A stretch of DNA of 16,131 bases from an uncultured Succinatimonas sp. (lineage in GTDB: Bacteria; Pseudomonadota; Gammaproteobacteria; Enterobacterales; Succinivibrionaceae): positions 1 to 16,131 of the forward strand of contig CAJKNC010000028.1 of the NCBI GenBank assembly GCA_905201175.1. The letters are read 5' to 3'. Numbering within the stretch: position 1 is the first letter of the stretch; each line of letters opens with the position of its first letter. A program made the position numbers and the translations under genes. This document shows positions 1 through 7,371 of this stretch, piece after piece. Below the pieces are notes generated by a model. The model had not been told where the DNA came from. It saw only the letters and a list, made by a program, of their open reading frames with translations, and searched no databases.

Positions 1-159
1 TACAGCTGATAACTTAAATAAAGAATTATCTATTGAGTTAAAGTATTATGCTATTAAGCGATAGTTTATTGCATATGGCAATTTGCGTAGAATCGAAAAC
101 CACAGACGCTTGTAGATAATAAATATACTATTAATAGTGTTTATATATAATATGGGATT

Positions 160-203
160 TTATAAGAAAGAAATTAATCCGGCAAAATTACATCTGCCGG
201 ATT
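160..203 (-). terminator. Hairpin terminator after the his-terC operon
   Basis: A perfect 9-bp inverted repeat (AATCCGGCA at 176-184 paired with TGCCGGATT at 195-203, 10-base loop) starts 7 bases past the terC stop codon. On the minus strand the stem is followed by a T-rich but interrupted tract (AATTTCTTTCTTAT). It fits a rho-independent terminator of moderate strength for the operon. The T tract is not clean, so read-through is possible. Confidence 0.65.
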
Positions 204-209
204 TTAAGC

Positions 210-1235
210 TTATTTGTCTTCCTTTTTCGGGAAAATCAAGCTGGAGAGAATGCCGATGCCCAAGATTACGGCAATTACGCCTAAGGAGACGTATACATCG
301 ATTTGGGTGCCAAAGCCAAAAAGATGTTCGCAGGCGCCTGCAGCAAGCTTAAAGGCAATGAAGAATAATAAGAAGATAACGGCCTTTTCCAAGTGGACTA
401 GGTACTTGCGCAGAGCATCTAATACGAAGTACATGGAACGTAAGCCCATTACCGCAAACATCATTGCAGAATAAACAATTAATGGCTCGCGAGAAACCGC
501 GATTACTGCAGGGACTGAGTCAAAGGCAAACAGCACGTCAGTAGTTTCAATAACTGCCAGGCATAAGAATAACGGAGTGCAGAACCAGGCGCCGGTGCGC
601 TTTAGCACAATATTCTTATTCTCAGGCTTTGCCAATTCCGCTTGAACCTCCTTGCGGCTTAAGAAGAAAGCATGTCCTACCATTTTCGGGAAAATAGGGA
701 AGAACCACTTTACTGTTCTGTAGGCAATATGAGATGAGAAGTCTGAAACCTCAGAGTTATCTTTCTTTTTGAGCATCATTACGCCTGAAAGCAGAACTAC
801 AAAAGCGAAGATTAGCTCAACAATAGGACCCATAGCAAAGAGCGAGGCTCCTATAACAACGAAGACAAGACGGAAGACTACCGCACCCAGAACACCCCAA
901 TAGAGCACGCGGTGGCAGTATTTATCCTGAACTCCGAACCACGAGAAAATAGCCATCATCACAAAGAGGTTATCAACCGAGAGCGCCTGCTCAAATAGAT
1001 AGCCTGCAAGATATAAGGATGCTACCTCATAGTTAAAGTGATAGCCTAGGAAAAGCGCAAAGCTTAAGCCGACGGCAATCCAGAAGAGCGTCCATAAAGA
1101 AGCTGCTGTCAGAGAAATAGGCTTATCACCGCGATGAGCCCACATATCAATTAAAAAGGCTATGATAGCTAAGGCCGCAAAAATAATTATGGTTTCAGCT
1201 TCAAAGCCTATATGCGTATTTACACTCGGCTGCAT
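210..1235 (-). CDS. TerC/Alx-family integral membrane protein
   Basis: A 341-residue multi-pass membrane protein of the TerC family, closest in style to Alx (about 320 residues in E. coli), whose members are linked to manganese efflux and pH or redox stress. About eight or nine hydrophobic segments are visible. The two family signature helices are intact: FEQALSVDNLFV (residues 81-92, acidic E82 and D88) and ETTDVLFAFDSVPA (230-243, E230, D233, D239), the acidic residues thought to bind metal. A charged cytoplasmic loop lies near residues 155-215. The ATG at 1235 overlaps the end of hisI by 16 bases and has a weak GGAA site, so translation is probably coupled to hisI. No manganese-type riboswitch can lie directly upstream because hisI occupies that DNA. 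The family is certain; the transported ion is inferred from relatives. Confidence 0.9.
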   Translation of the reverse strand: MQPSVNTHIGFEAETIIIFAALAIIAFLIDMWAHRGDKPISLTAASLWTLFWIAVGLSFALFLGYHFNYEVASLYLAGYLFEQALSVDNLFVMMAIFSWFGVQDKYCHRVLYWGVLGAVVFRLVFVVIGASLFAMGPIVELIFAFVVLLSGVMMLKKKDNSEVSDFSSHIAYRTVKWFFPIFPKMVGHAFFLSRKEVQAELAKPENKNIVLKRTGAWFCTPLFLCLAVIETTDVLFAFDSVPAVIAVSREPLIVYSAMMFAVMGLRSMYFVLDALRKYLVHLEKAVIFLLFFIAFKLAAGACEHLFGFGTQIDVYVSLGVIAVILGIGILSSLIFPKKEDK

Positions 1236-1621
1236 TTTAAAATTTCCATTTGAGCTAAATATCTGCAGGTAGAATCAGGCAGAGGAGAGGCATCAAAACA
1301 GCTGGTAGTACCCTTATGGCAGGTAGGGCCTTCAGGACGTACCAAAATTAAGAGAGTATCATTGTCGCAGTCACAGGCAATCGAGCGCATGTGCAGGAAA
1401 TGACCGCTCTCCTCTCCTTTTGTCCAGAGTCTCTGCTTAGTGCGGGAGAAGAAAGTTACAAGACCAGTTTCTACGGTTTTATGCAAAGCTTCTTCATTCA
1501 TGTAGCCTAGCATTAAAACCTGGCCGGTCTGACAGTCTTGAATAATAGCAGGCATTAATCCGCCGACTTTCTTAAAATCGAGATCGGCATAATCCTTAAA
1601 GCCATGAAAATATCTAATCAC
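1220..1621 (-). CDS. hisI: Phosphoribosyl-AMP cyclohydrolase, HisI domain only
   Basis: Catalyses opening of the adenine ring of phosphoribosyl-AMP, the third histidine step, in the cytoplasm. The 133 residues contain the family signatures GYMNEEAL (39-46), FFSR (57-60), RLWTKGEESGH (64-74), the metal site DCDND (84-88), and GPTCHKGTTSCF (98-109). C85, C101 and C108 are likely zinc ligands and D84, D86 and D88 are likely magnesium ligands. The start is GTG at 1621, overlapping hisF by 8 bases, with AGGAG nine bases upstream. Many gammaproteobacteria fuse HisI to HisE (phosphoribosyl-ATP pyrophosphatase). Here the protein stops after a short tail (YLAQMEILK) that resembles the start of the HisI-HisE linker, and the next gene is terC instead. 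HisE activity must come from elsewhere in the genome. Confidence 0.95.
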   Translation of the reverse strand: MIRYFHGFKDYADLDFKKVGGLMPAIIQDCQTGQVLMLGYMNEEALHKTVETGLVTFFSRTKQRLWTKGEESGHFLHMRSIACDCDNDTLLILVRPEGPTCHKGTTSCFDASPLPDSTCRYLAQMEILKCSRV

Positions 1622-2387
1622 GGATACATACTCCTTTTTCTTTTAAATAATCTTTAAGCGCAGGGATATGAATTATTCCTTTGTGGAATACGGAAGCGGC
1701 TAAAGCTCCATCAGCATTAGCAGCGTTAAAAGCTTGCTCAAAGTGCTCCATGCTGCCGGCACCGCCGGAGGCGATCAAGGGAACCTTGCAGATTTCGCGA
1801 ACCTTGCTCAGCTGAACAAGATCGTAGCCGCGGCGCATGCCGTCCTGATTCATCATATTTAATACAATTTCGCCGGCACCGCGTTTTTGCACTTCAGCTA
1901 CCCAGTCTAAGGTTCTCCATGCAGTAGTGACAGTCTTTTCAACCTTGCCGGTATACTGCTTGACTACATAATCGCCAATGGTTTCATCATAGAAGCTGTC
2001 GATGCCGACAACGACACACTGTACGCCGAACTTGTCGGCAAGCCTGGTAATTAAGTCAGGATCAGCCAGAGCTGGAGAGTTAATAGAAATCTTATCGGCA
2101 CCATAGGCTAAGATGGTACGGGCATCCTCAATACTCTTAATGCCGCCTGCAACAGCAAACGGGATGTTGATGACCTCGGCAACCTTTGCCACCCAGGACT
2201 TATCAACGCGTCTGCCGTCTGAGGAAGCAGTAATATCATAGAATACCAGCTCATCGGCGCCTTCATCAGCATAGCGCTTGGCAAGATCTAAAATTGAGCC
2301 CATGATTTCATGATCACGGAACTGCACGCCTTTGACGACAACGCCGTCACGTACATCTAAGCAGGGAATTATGCGTTTGGCCAGCAT
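1614..2387 (-). CDS. hisF: Imidazole glycerol phosphate synthase, cyclase subunit
   Basis: The synthase half of the HisH-HisF complex. It uses ammonia from HisH to turn PRFAR into imidazole glycerol phosphate and AICAR. The 257-residue (beta/alpha)8 barrel matches the usual length. Catalytic aspartates sit at the expected positions: D11 in IPCLDVRDG and D130 in VVVGIDSF. The phosphate-binding loops AGGIKS (80-85) and ASGGAGS in the second half are intact. The ATG at 2387 has AGGAGG seven bases upstream and lies inside the last codons of hisA (19-base overlap). The gene's end overlaps hisI by 8 bases. I see no defects. Confidence 0.97.
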   Translation of the reverse strand: MLAKRIIPCLDVRDGVVVKGVQFRDHEIMGSILDLAKRYADEGADELVFYDITASSDGRRVDKSWVAKVAEVINIPFAVAGGIKSIEDARTILAYGADKISINSPALADPDLITRLADKFGVQCVVVGIDSFYDETIGDYVVKQYTGKVEKTVTTAWRTLDWVAEVQKRGAGEIVLNMMNQDGMRRGYDLVQLSKVREICKVPLIASGGAGSMEHFEQAFNAANADGALAASVFHKGIIHIPALKDYLKEKGVCIRD

Positions 2388-3103
2388 TTTAAGGCCTCCT
2401 CAACAGTGAAACGGCGCTCTAAAAGAGCACGGCCTAAGACTACGGAAGTTGCTCCTGAAGCTGCAACAGCCTTAATATCATCTAAACAGGAGATGCCGCC
2501 TGAGGCAATGATATCTAAGGATGGATATTTTTTAGCCAGTATGGCGTAGAGATCGGTATTGCAGCCCTGCATCATGCCGTCGCGGCTGATATCCGTTACC
2601 AGCAGGTGCTGGAGCTTATACGGCAGATAGTGGCGCAAAACAGCATCGATAGTCTGATTGGAAGTTTTAAGCCAGCCATGGGTTGCAACGTAAGGTACGC
2701 CGTCTTCAACGCGTACGTCTAAGGCTAAGGTTAAATGCTCAGGGCCAAAACGCTTAAAAAAGCTTCTGACCATCTGCGGATTTTTAACTGCAATGGAGCC
2801 GATTACAACACGTTCAACGCCTAATTTTAAAAGATTTTCTACATCATAGGCGCTGCGGATTCCGCCGCCAGTTTGAATTGGAAGAGGAGAGCATTTGACG
2901 ATGCGTTCAATTAAAGCTTTCTGTCTTTTTACAGGATCCTTAGCACCCTGTAAATCAACAATATGCACAAGCTCAGCTCCCTGATGAGCAGCTTCGAGGA
3001 TTCTATGCACAGGATCGACCTTGAATACCGTACGTTTGGCATAATCGCCTTGCTTTAAGCGCACTACATTGCCATAAAGCAGATCTAAAGCAGGAATTAT
3101 CAC
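2369..3103 (-). CDS. hisA: ProFAR isomerase (phosphoribosylformimino-AICAR isomerase)
   Basis: Carries out the Amadori rearrangement of ProFAR to PRFAR, the fourth histidine step. The 244-residue (beta/alpha)8 barrel is homologous to HisF. Catalytic aspartates are D7 (PALDLLYG) and D129 (LALDVRV). Two phosphate-binding glycine motifs are visible, TGGGIRS (78-84) and ASGGIS in the C-terminal half. The start is GTG at 3103, supported by an AGGAG eight bases upstream that overlaps the hisH stop codon (TAGGAG). The gap from hisH is 11 bases and the 3' end overlaps hisF by 19 bases, which fits one polycistronic message with coupled translation. Confidence 0.97.
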   Translation of the reverse strand: MIIPALDLLYGNVVRLKQGDYAKRTVFKVDPVHRILEAAHQGAELVHIVDLQGAKDPVKRQKALIERIVKCSPLPIQTGGGIRSAYDVENLLKLGVERVVIGSIAVKNPQMVRSFFKRFGPEHLTLALDVRVEDGVPYVATHGWLKTSNQTIDAVLRHYLPYKLQHLLVTDISRDGMMQGCNTDLYAILAKKYPSLDIIASGGISCLDDIKAVAASGATSVVLGRALLERRFTVEEALKCWPNA

Positions 3104-3114
3104 CTCAAAGGCTC

Positions 3115-3723
3115 CTAAAAATTATTGATAAAATTAGACAATAAACGCTCGCCTGCAGCAGAAGACTTTTCAGGATGAAATTGCACACCCATAAAATTAT
3201 CGACAGCTACTGCTGCTGCAAATTTCTGACCGTAATCACTGATGCCGATGGCGTTTTCATTGATTTCCATGGCAAAAGAATGATCAAAATAGAAGTAAGC
3301 GTCCTGTTTAATGCCTTCAAATAAAGGATGATCGGTATGATGCACGGTATTCCAACCCATATGAGGCAGTCTTAAATTATTGCTTTGAAGCTTTTTTACC
3401 TTAGCGTGGATAAGATCTAAGCTTAAAATTTCCTTTTCCTGTGCGTTTAAAGGAACCTCTTCTGATGAAGCTGCTAAAATCTGCATGCCTAGGCATATGC
3501 CTAGTAATGGCTTCTTATTATTTAAGATATAGTCTTTAAGACCATATTTTAATACGCCGTCCATAACTGCGCAGGCTGTGCCTACTCCAGGAAGGATCAG
3601 GTGTGATGCTTTATCGATTTCCTTTATGTCAGATGAAATGACGGCTTCGTAACCTAAACGCTTGAAAGCCTGAAATACTGAATTTAAATTAGCCGAACCA
3701 GTATCTATAATTGCAATTGACAC
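3115..3723 (-). CDS. hisH: Imidazole glycerol phosphate synthase, glutaminase subunit
   Basis: Class I glutamine amidotransferase that hydrolyses glutamine and channels ammonia to HisF. The 202 residues are of normal length (E. coli HisH is 196). The catalytic triad is visible: C77 in GICLGMQ, and H183 and E185 in VQFHPEKSS. The oxyanion region LPGVGTA (44-50) and the HMGWN motif (121-125) are present. The start is GTG at 3723 with a strong AGGAGG a few bases upstream that overlaps the hisB stop codon. The gap from hisB is only 8 bases, so the two genes are likely translated in a coupled way. Confidence 0.96.
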   Translation of the reverse strand: MSIAIIDTGSANLNSVFQAFKRLGYEAVISSDIKEIDKASHLILPGVGTACAVMDGVLKYGLKDYILNNKKPLLGICLGMQILAASSEEVPLNAQEKEILSLDLIHAKVKKLQSNNLRLPHMGWNTVHHTDHPLFEGIKQDAYFYFDHSFAMEINENAIGISDYGQKFAAAVAVDNFMGVQFHPEKSSAAGERLLSNFINNF

Positions 3724-3731
3724 AATACCTC

Positions 3732-4883
3732 CTAGAGCTTGCCTTTAGATGAGGGCAATTCATTGCCATGTACAGCTAAGGCTTGACGCAAAGCACGTCC
3801 GAAGGCTTTAAATAGAGCCTCAACCTGGTGATGCGCATTTCCTGAAGTGACTTTCATATGTAAGGTTAAGCCTAAAGCTACAGCTAAAGATTCAAAAAAG
3901 TGACTTACCATCTGGGTCGGCATTTGACCTACTTCATCGCGGGTAAAGGCTGCATCTAAATCAAATTCAACGTGCGGACGTCCTGAGATATCTAAAGCAA
4001 CAGTAATGTTATCTTCGTTAAGCTTATCGGCGAAAACCTCAGCATAAACCTCATCCATAGGCAAAACAAAGCCGAAGCGTCCGATACCTCGCTTATCTCC
4101 TAAGGCTTTCAGAATAGCTTGGCCTAAAGCAATGCCGGTATCTTCAATTGAATGATGCTCATCAACATTAAGATCGCCCTTAACGCAGGCGCTGATGCTG
4201 ATGCCGCCGTGAGTTGCAATCTGATCGAGCATATGATCGAAAAAGCCCATGCCGGTATCAAAATGGCTTTGACCCTGATGATCGAGATCGACTGAAATCT
4301 TAATTTGCGTTTCTTTAGTATTGCGCTCAACCGTAGCGGTACGCGGATTTAAGCATAAGCCCTCGGCAATCGCTTTCCAGCCGAAATTTTCGCGATTGTA
4401 GCGAATGCTCTTGATGCCCATGTTCAGGCCCATTTGTACGTCAGTATCGCGATCGCCTATGAAATAGGAGGCATTTCTATCCCAAGAAGTATCTTTAAGA
4501 TATGACATTACCAAGCCTAAGTGCGGCTTGCGGCAGTCGCAGTGATCTTCACTCTTATGCGGGCAGATTAAAATCTGCTCAAAGCTAATACCTTGGCTTT
4601 CAAGGGTGTTAACTACTAGCTCATGAGCCTTGGTAAAGGTTTCAAGAGGGAAAGATGAAGTCCCCAGGCCGTCCTGGTTTGAAACCATAACTAGGGTGTA
4701 GCCATGAGCAATAAGTCTTAATAAGGCGGGAATAACGAAAGGCTCAAAAACAACCTTATCTGTACTGTCAACCTGAAAATCATCAGGCTCAGCGATTAAA
4801 GTTCCGTCGCGATCAATAAAGAGGTATTTTTTCATAGAGTATCTGCAAGAAAAATGTACTCTTATTATAGATATAAGAGACAT
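3732..4883 (-). CDS. hisB: Bifunctional histidinol phosphatase / IGP dehydratase
   Basis: A fusion of an N-terminal HAD-type histidinol-phosphate phosphatase and a C-terminal imidazole glycerol phosphate dehydratase. Numbered from the family-like start MKKYLF (ATG at 4835), D8 and D10 are the HAD nucleophile and acid, C91 to C101 (CPHKSEDHCDC) form the zinc loop, and FFDHMLDQ, DEHHSIED and NAHHQVEA are the dehydratase metal sites. That product has 367 residues against 355 in E. coli. The extra 12 fall between MDE and ALDISGRP. The start is ambiguous. ATG 4835 aligns with relatives but has no ribosome site. In-frame ATG 4883 has AAGGAG four bases upstream and adds 16 residues without family support. 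I list the longer form because nearly every other chosen start here has a clear site. Confidence 0.93.
   Translation of the reverse strand: MSLISIIRVHFSCRYSMKKYLFIDRDGTLIAEPDDFQVDSTDKVVFEPFVIPALLRLIAHGYTLVMVSNQDGLGTSSFPLETFTKAHELVVNTLESQGISFEQILICPHKSEDHCDCRKPHLGLVMSYLKDTSWDRNASYFIGDRDTDVQMGLNMGIKSIRYNRENFGWKAIAEGLCLNPRTATVERNTKETQIKISVDLDHQGQSHFDTGMGFFDHMLDQIATHGGISISACVKGDLNVDEHHSIEDTGIALGQAILKALGDKRGIGRFGFVLPMDEVYAEVFADKLNEDNITVALDISGRPHVEFDLDAAFTRDEVGQMPTQMVSHFFESLAVALGLTLHMKVTSGNAHHQVEALFKAFGRALRQALAVHGNELPSSKGKL
4854..4883 (-). promoter_or_regulatory. Hairpin over the upstream hisB start codon
   Basis: On the minus strand, ATGT plus CTCTTAT (4883-4873) can pair with ATAAGAG, a bulged T, and ACAT (4865-4854): eleven pairs with one bulge and a 7-base loop. 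The 5' strand of the stem contains the better-supported hisB ATG, and its AAGGAG lies just outside. Such a fold could tune initiation between the two possible hisB starts. It could also be chance in A+T-rich DNA. Confidence 0.35.
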
Positions 4884-4930
4884 TTTTCTCCTTATATTTG
4901 GGAAAAATGCTCTCTGGAGTAATCTTATAA

Positions 4931-4951
4931 GGTGCAGATATAATCTGCACC
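4931..4951. repeat. Perfect palindrome in the hisC-hisB gap
   Basis: Arms GGTGCAGAT (4931-4939) and ATCTGCACC (4943-4951) form a perfect 9-bp inverted repeat with a 3-base loop, 43 bases beyond the hisC stop. On the minus transcript it lacks a following T tract, so it is not a normal terminator for the operon. Read on the plus strand it is followed by a T-rich run (AAATTTTTATTTT), but no plus-strand gene is nearby. It may be an mRNA processing or stability element, or an operator. Confidence 0.55.
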
Positions 4952-4993
4952 CTAATAAATTTTTATTTTAACCAAGAGCGGTTATTTGCATTA

Positions 4994-6076
4994 TCAGCAC
5001 TGCTCTGCAAAAGCTGTTAAGCCTCGCATAAGCTCGTCTAATTCCTCATTAGAGCCAATGGAGATGCGCACGCAGTTTTTAAGACCTGGCTTATCCTCAA
5101 AAGATCTTAAAATTACGCCGCGCTTGGCCATAAAATCAAAAACTGCAGGGCCGTCCTTGAATTTAACTAAGAGGAAGTTGCCTAAGCTTGCAAAGACTTT
5201 TTCAACAATCGGCAAAGCCTCAAGCTCGACTTCAAGCTGCTCGCGGCGGCGATTGCAGTCCATCACACGGGCATAGGTCATATGAACGCCGTGGTCGGTT
5301 AAAGCCTGAATGGCTATCTGGGCTACAGGATCGCAAATCGGATAAGGATCTATAACCTTGAGCATAGTCTTGATGATCTGCGGATTGGCAACAGCAAAGC
5401 CGCAGCGGATGCCTGCTAAGGCAAAGGCCTTAGAGAGAGTACGGGTAACGATTAAATTCTCATACTCATTTACAAGACTGATGTAGTCGTCCTCTTTGTG
5501 AGCAAACTCGACATAAGCCTCATCTAAAACAACCAAGGTTTCAGGGAGAGCAGTTAAGAGCTTGATAAGCTCATCTTTTTTAAAGACTGTGCCTAAAGGA
5601 TTTGCCGGGCTGTCGATAAAGATAGCCTTAACCTTAAAGGAAGCGTCTTTGACGGCCTCTAAAAGCAAATCTGCATCTAAGGAAAAATCCTCATGACGCT
5701 TGGCATAAGCAACCTGTACGTTATTAGTACGAGCTGCAACCTCATACATGCCGTAGGTAGGAGGAGCAATTAATACTCCTTCAGAGCCGTCGCTTTCAAC
5801 AAAGGTTCTGACAATCAGGCCTAAAGCTTCATCAGAGCCGCGGGTAGCGATTACCTGTTCCTTGTGCATATTGACATAATCAGCATAGCGCTCAATTAAT
5901 CCTTCAGGCTGACAGTCAGGATAGCGATTGAAAGATGAAGAATTTATGAAATAGCCTTCACTTTTAGGCGACTCATTAGCATTTAAAAAATTATGTCCGT
6001 GTCCGCCGATGCGGCGAGCAGATTGATAAGGTTTTAAAGTACGAACATGTTTTACCGTAATTTCATTAAAATCCAT
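4994..6076 (-). CDS. hisC: Histidinol-phosphate aminotransferase
   Basis: PLP-dependent transamination of imidazole acetol phosphate with glutamate to give histidinol phosphate. The 360 residues match the family length. The fold type I signature is complete: GSDE (80-83), the NPLG motif (159-162), D185 and Y188 in VLDEAYVEF, the Schiff-base lysine K216 in TLSKAFALAG, and R224 just after it. The ATG at 6076 shares one base with the hisD stop (TAATG), and GGAG sits eight bases upstream inside hisD. The gene ends with TGA immediately followed by an in-frame TAA. It is then separated from hisB by an unusual gap of about 110 bases, whereas the other his junctions here overlap or nearly touch. Confidence 0.97.
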   Translation of the reverse strand: MDFNEITVKHVRTLKPYQSARRIGGHGHNFLNANESPKSEGYFINSSSFNRYPDCQPEGLIERYADYVNMHKEQVIATRGSDEALGLIVRTFVESDGSEGVLIAPPTYGMYEVAARTNNVQVAYAKRHEDFSLDADLLLEAVKDASFKVKAIFIDSPANPLGTVFKKDELIKLLTALPETLVVLDEAYVEFAHKEDDYISLVNEYENLIVTRTLSKAFALAGIRCGFAVANPQIIKTMLKVIDPYPICDPVAQIAIQALTDHGVHMTYARVMDCNRRREQLEVELEALPIVEKVFASLGNFLLVKFKDGPAVFDFMAKRGVILRSFEDKPGLKNCVRISIGSNEELDELMRGLTAFAEQC

Positions 6077-7359
6077 TATTCATCTCCAATACGGACGGCA
6101 ACTGCCAGACGGTGTGCCTCTAAGCTCTCAGCGCGGGCTAAGGTCTGCACGGTTGAGGAAATCTGACGTAATCCTTCCTGAGTGGCTCTCTGAATAGTGT
6201 AGCGGCGGCGATAGTCATCGGTACCTAAAGCAGAGAAGGTCTTAGCATAGCCGTATGTAGGCAAGGTATGATTAGTGCCTGAAGCATAATCGCCTAAGGA
6301 TTCAGGGGTAAAGCTTCCGACAAAGATAGAGCCTGCATTGTGCAGTCTATCAATATAAGCGTCAGGATCCTTTACCTGCAGAATTAAATGCTCTGGAGCA
6401 TAGCGATTTGAAACAGCAACAGCGGTATCGAGATCTGGAACAACTACAATATTGCTCTTAGATAAGGCTGCAGTTGCAATTTCGCGGCGCGGCAGCTTTT
6501 CTAATTCACGCTTAACTGCTTCCATAGCACTATCTGCCAAGCTCATAGAGTCGGTAATTAATAACACCTGACTGTCTGGGCCATGTTCTGCCTGAGAGAG
6601 CAGATCGGCTGCTACAAATTTAGGATTGGCGCTTTCATCTGCAATAACCAATACCTCCGAAGGGCCTGCCGGCATATCGATAGCAGCGCCGTGAGGATCG
6701 GATGAAACCAGACGTTTTGCCATAGTTACAAACTGATTGCCAGGTCCGAAGATCTTCAGCATCTTAGGTACTGAGGCTGTACCGTAAGCCATAGCGGCAA
6801 TAGCCTGAGCTCCGCCTAAATTGAAGATGCGCTTAACGCCGGCAAGAGCGGCAGCATAGATAATAGCATCAGATATAGGCGGAGGAGAGCACAAGATCAC
6901 CTCTTTGCAGCCTGCAATCTGAGCTGGAACTGACAGCATTAAGGCTGTAGAGACTAAGGGAGCGCTGCCGCCAGGAACATATAAGCCTACTGCATCAATA
7001 GCATGAGTGCGGGTCTGGCAGGTAATTCCCGGGAAGGTCTCTAAATCCACGTGAGAGGGAGTCTGAGCCTGATGGAATTTGTAAATGTTTTTATAAGCAG
7101 TTTCAATAGCCTGCTTTAAATTGCCGTCAATGCGGCTGCAAGCTTCAGCAATCTCTTGTGAAGAGAGCTCAATATTCTCGCCTGAGAAGTGATCAAGCTT
7201 TACAGAGTATTCCTTTAAAGCCTTATCGCCGTCCTTGCGGATATTGGCGATAATATCCTTGACAATAGCTTCAACCTTATCATTAGAGCTTTGAGCAGGA
7301 CGAGTTAGAGTATCTTCCTGTTCGCAAGATGAAAGCTCATTCCAGATCTTTTTTTCCAT
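6076..7359 (-). CDS. hisD: Histidinol dehydrogenase
   Basis: Zinc-dependent, NAD-linked four-electron oxidation of histidinol to histidine, the last step of the pathway. It is 427 residues long (E. coli 434). Zinc ligands and catalytic residues are all visible, offset by three from E. coli numbering: Q256 and H259 in LLSQAEHGPDS, E323 and H324 in YAPEHLIL, D357 in LGDYASGTNHTLPT, and H416 in LEAHRLAV. The NAD-site motif GPGNQFVTMAKR (205-216) and the VGLYVPGG segment (124-131) are intact. The ATG at 7359 has a GGGAG site in the 12-base gap after hisG. It overlaps hisC by one base. I see no defects. Confidence 0.97.
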   Translation of the reverse strand: MEKKIWNELSSCEQEDTLTRPAQSSNDKVEAIVKDIIANIRKDGDKALKEYSVKLDHFSGENIELSSQEIAEACSRIDGNLKQAIETAYKNIYKFHQAQTPSHVDLETFPGITCQTRTHAIDAVGLYVPGGSAPLVSTALMLSVPAQIAGCKEVILCSPPPISDAIIYAAALAGVKRIFNLGGAQAIAAMAYGTASVPKMLKIFGPGNQFVTMAKRLVSSDPHGAAIDMPAGPSEVLVIADESANPKFVAADLLSQAEHGPDSQVLLITDSMSLADSAMEAVKRELEKLPRREIATAALSKSNIVVVPDLDTAVAVSNRYAPEHLILQVKDPDAYIDRLHNAGSIFVGSFTPESLGDYASGTNHTLPTYGYAKTFSALGTDDYRRRYTIQRATQEGLRQISSTVQTLARAESLEAHRLAVAVRIGDE

Positions 7360-7371
7360 GATATCTCCCGA

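Noticed and set aside
2..64. Open plus-strand frame ending in TAG at the window edge, possibly the last 20 codons of a gene
   Set aside because: Too short, A+T-rich and without any recognisable motif. It could be a convergent neighbour's end, but nothing beyond the open frame supports it.
137..474. Two plus-strand open frames near the left end
   Set aside because: They run antisense to terC, whose family motifs are unmistakable, and their products look like noise.
4931..4960. Palindrome followed by T residues on the plus strand, as a plus-strand terminator
   Set aside because: There is no plus-strand gene upstream for several kilobases. A structural or regulatory role on the his message is more likely.
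4986..5276. Plus-strand frame of 96 codons inside hisC
   Set aside because: Antisense shadow of hisC, with no ribosome site or family features.
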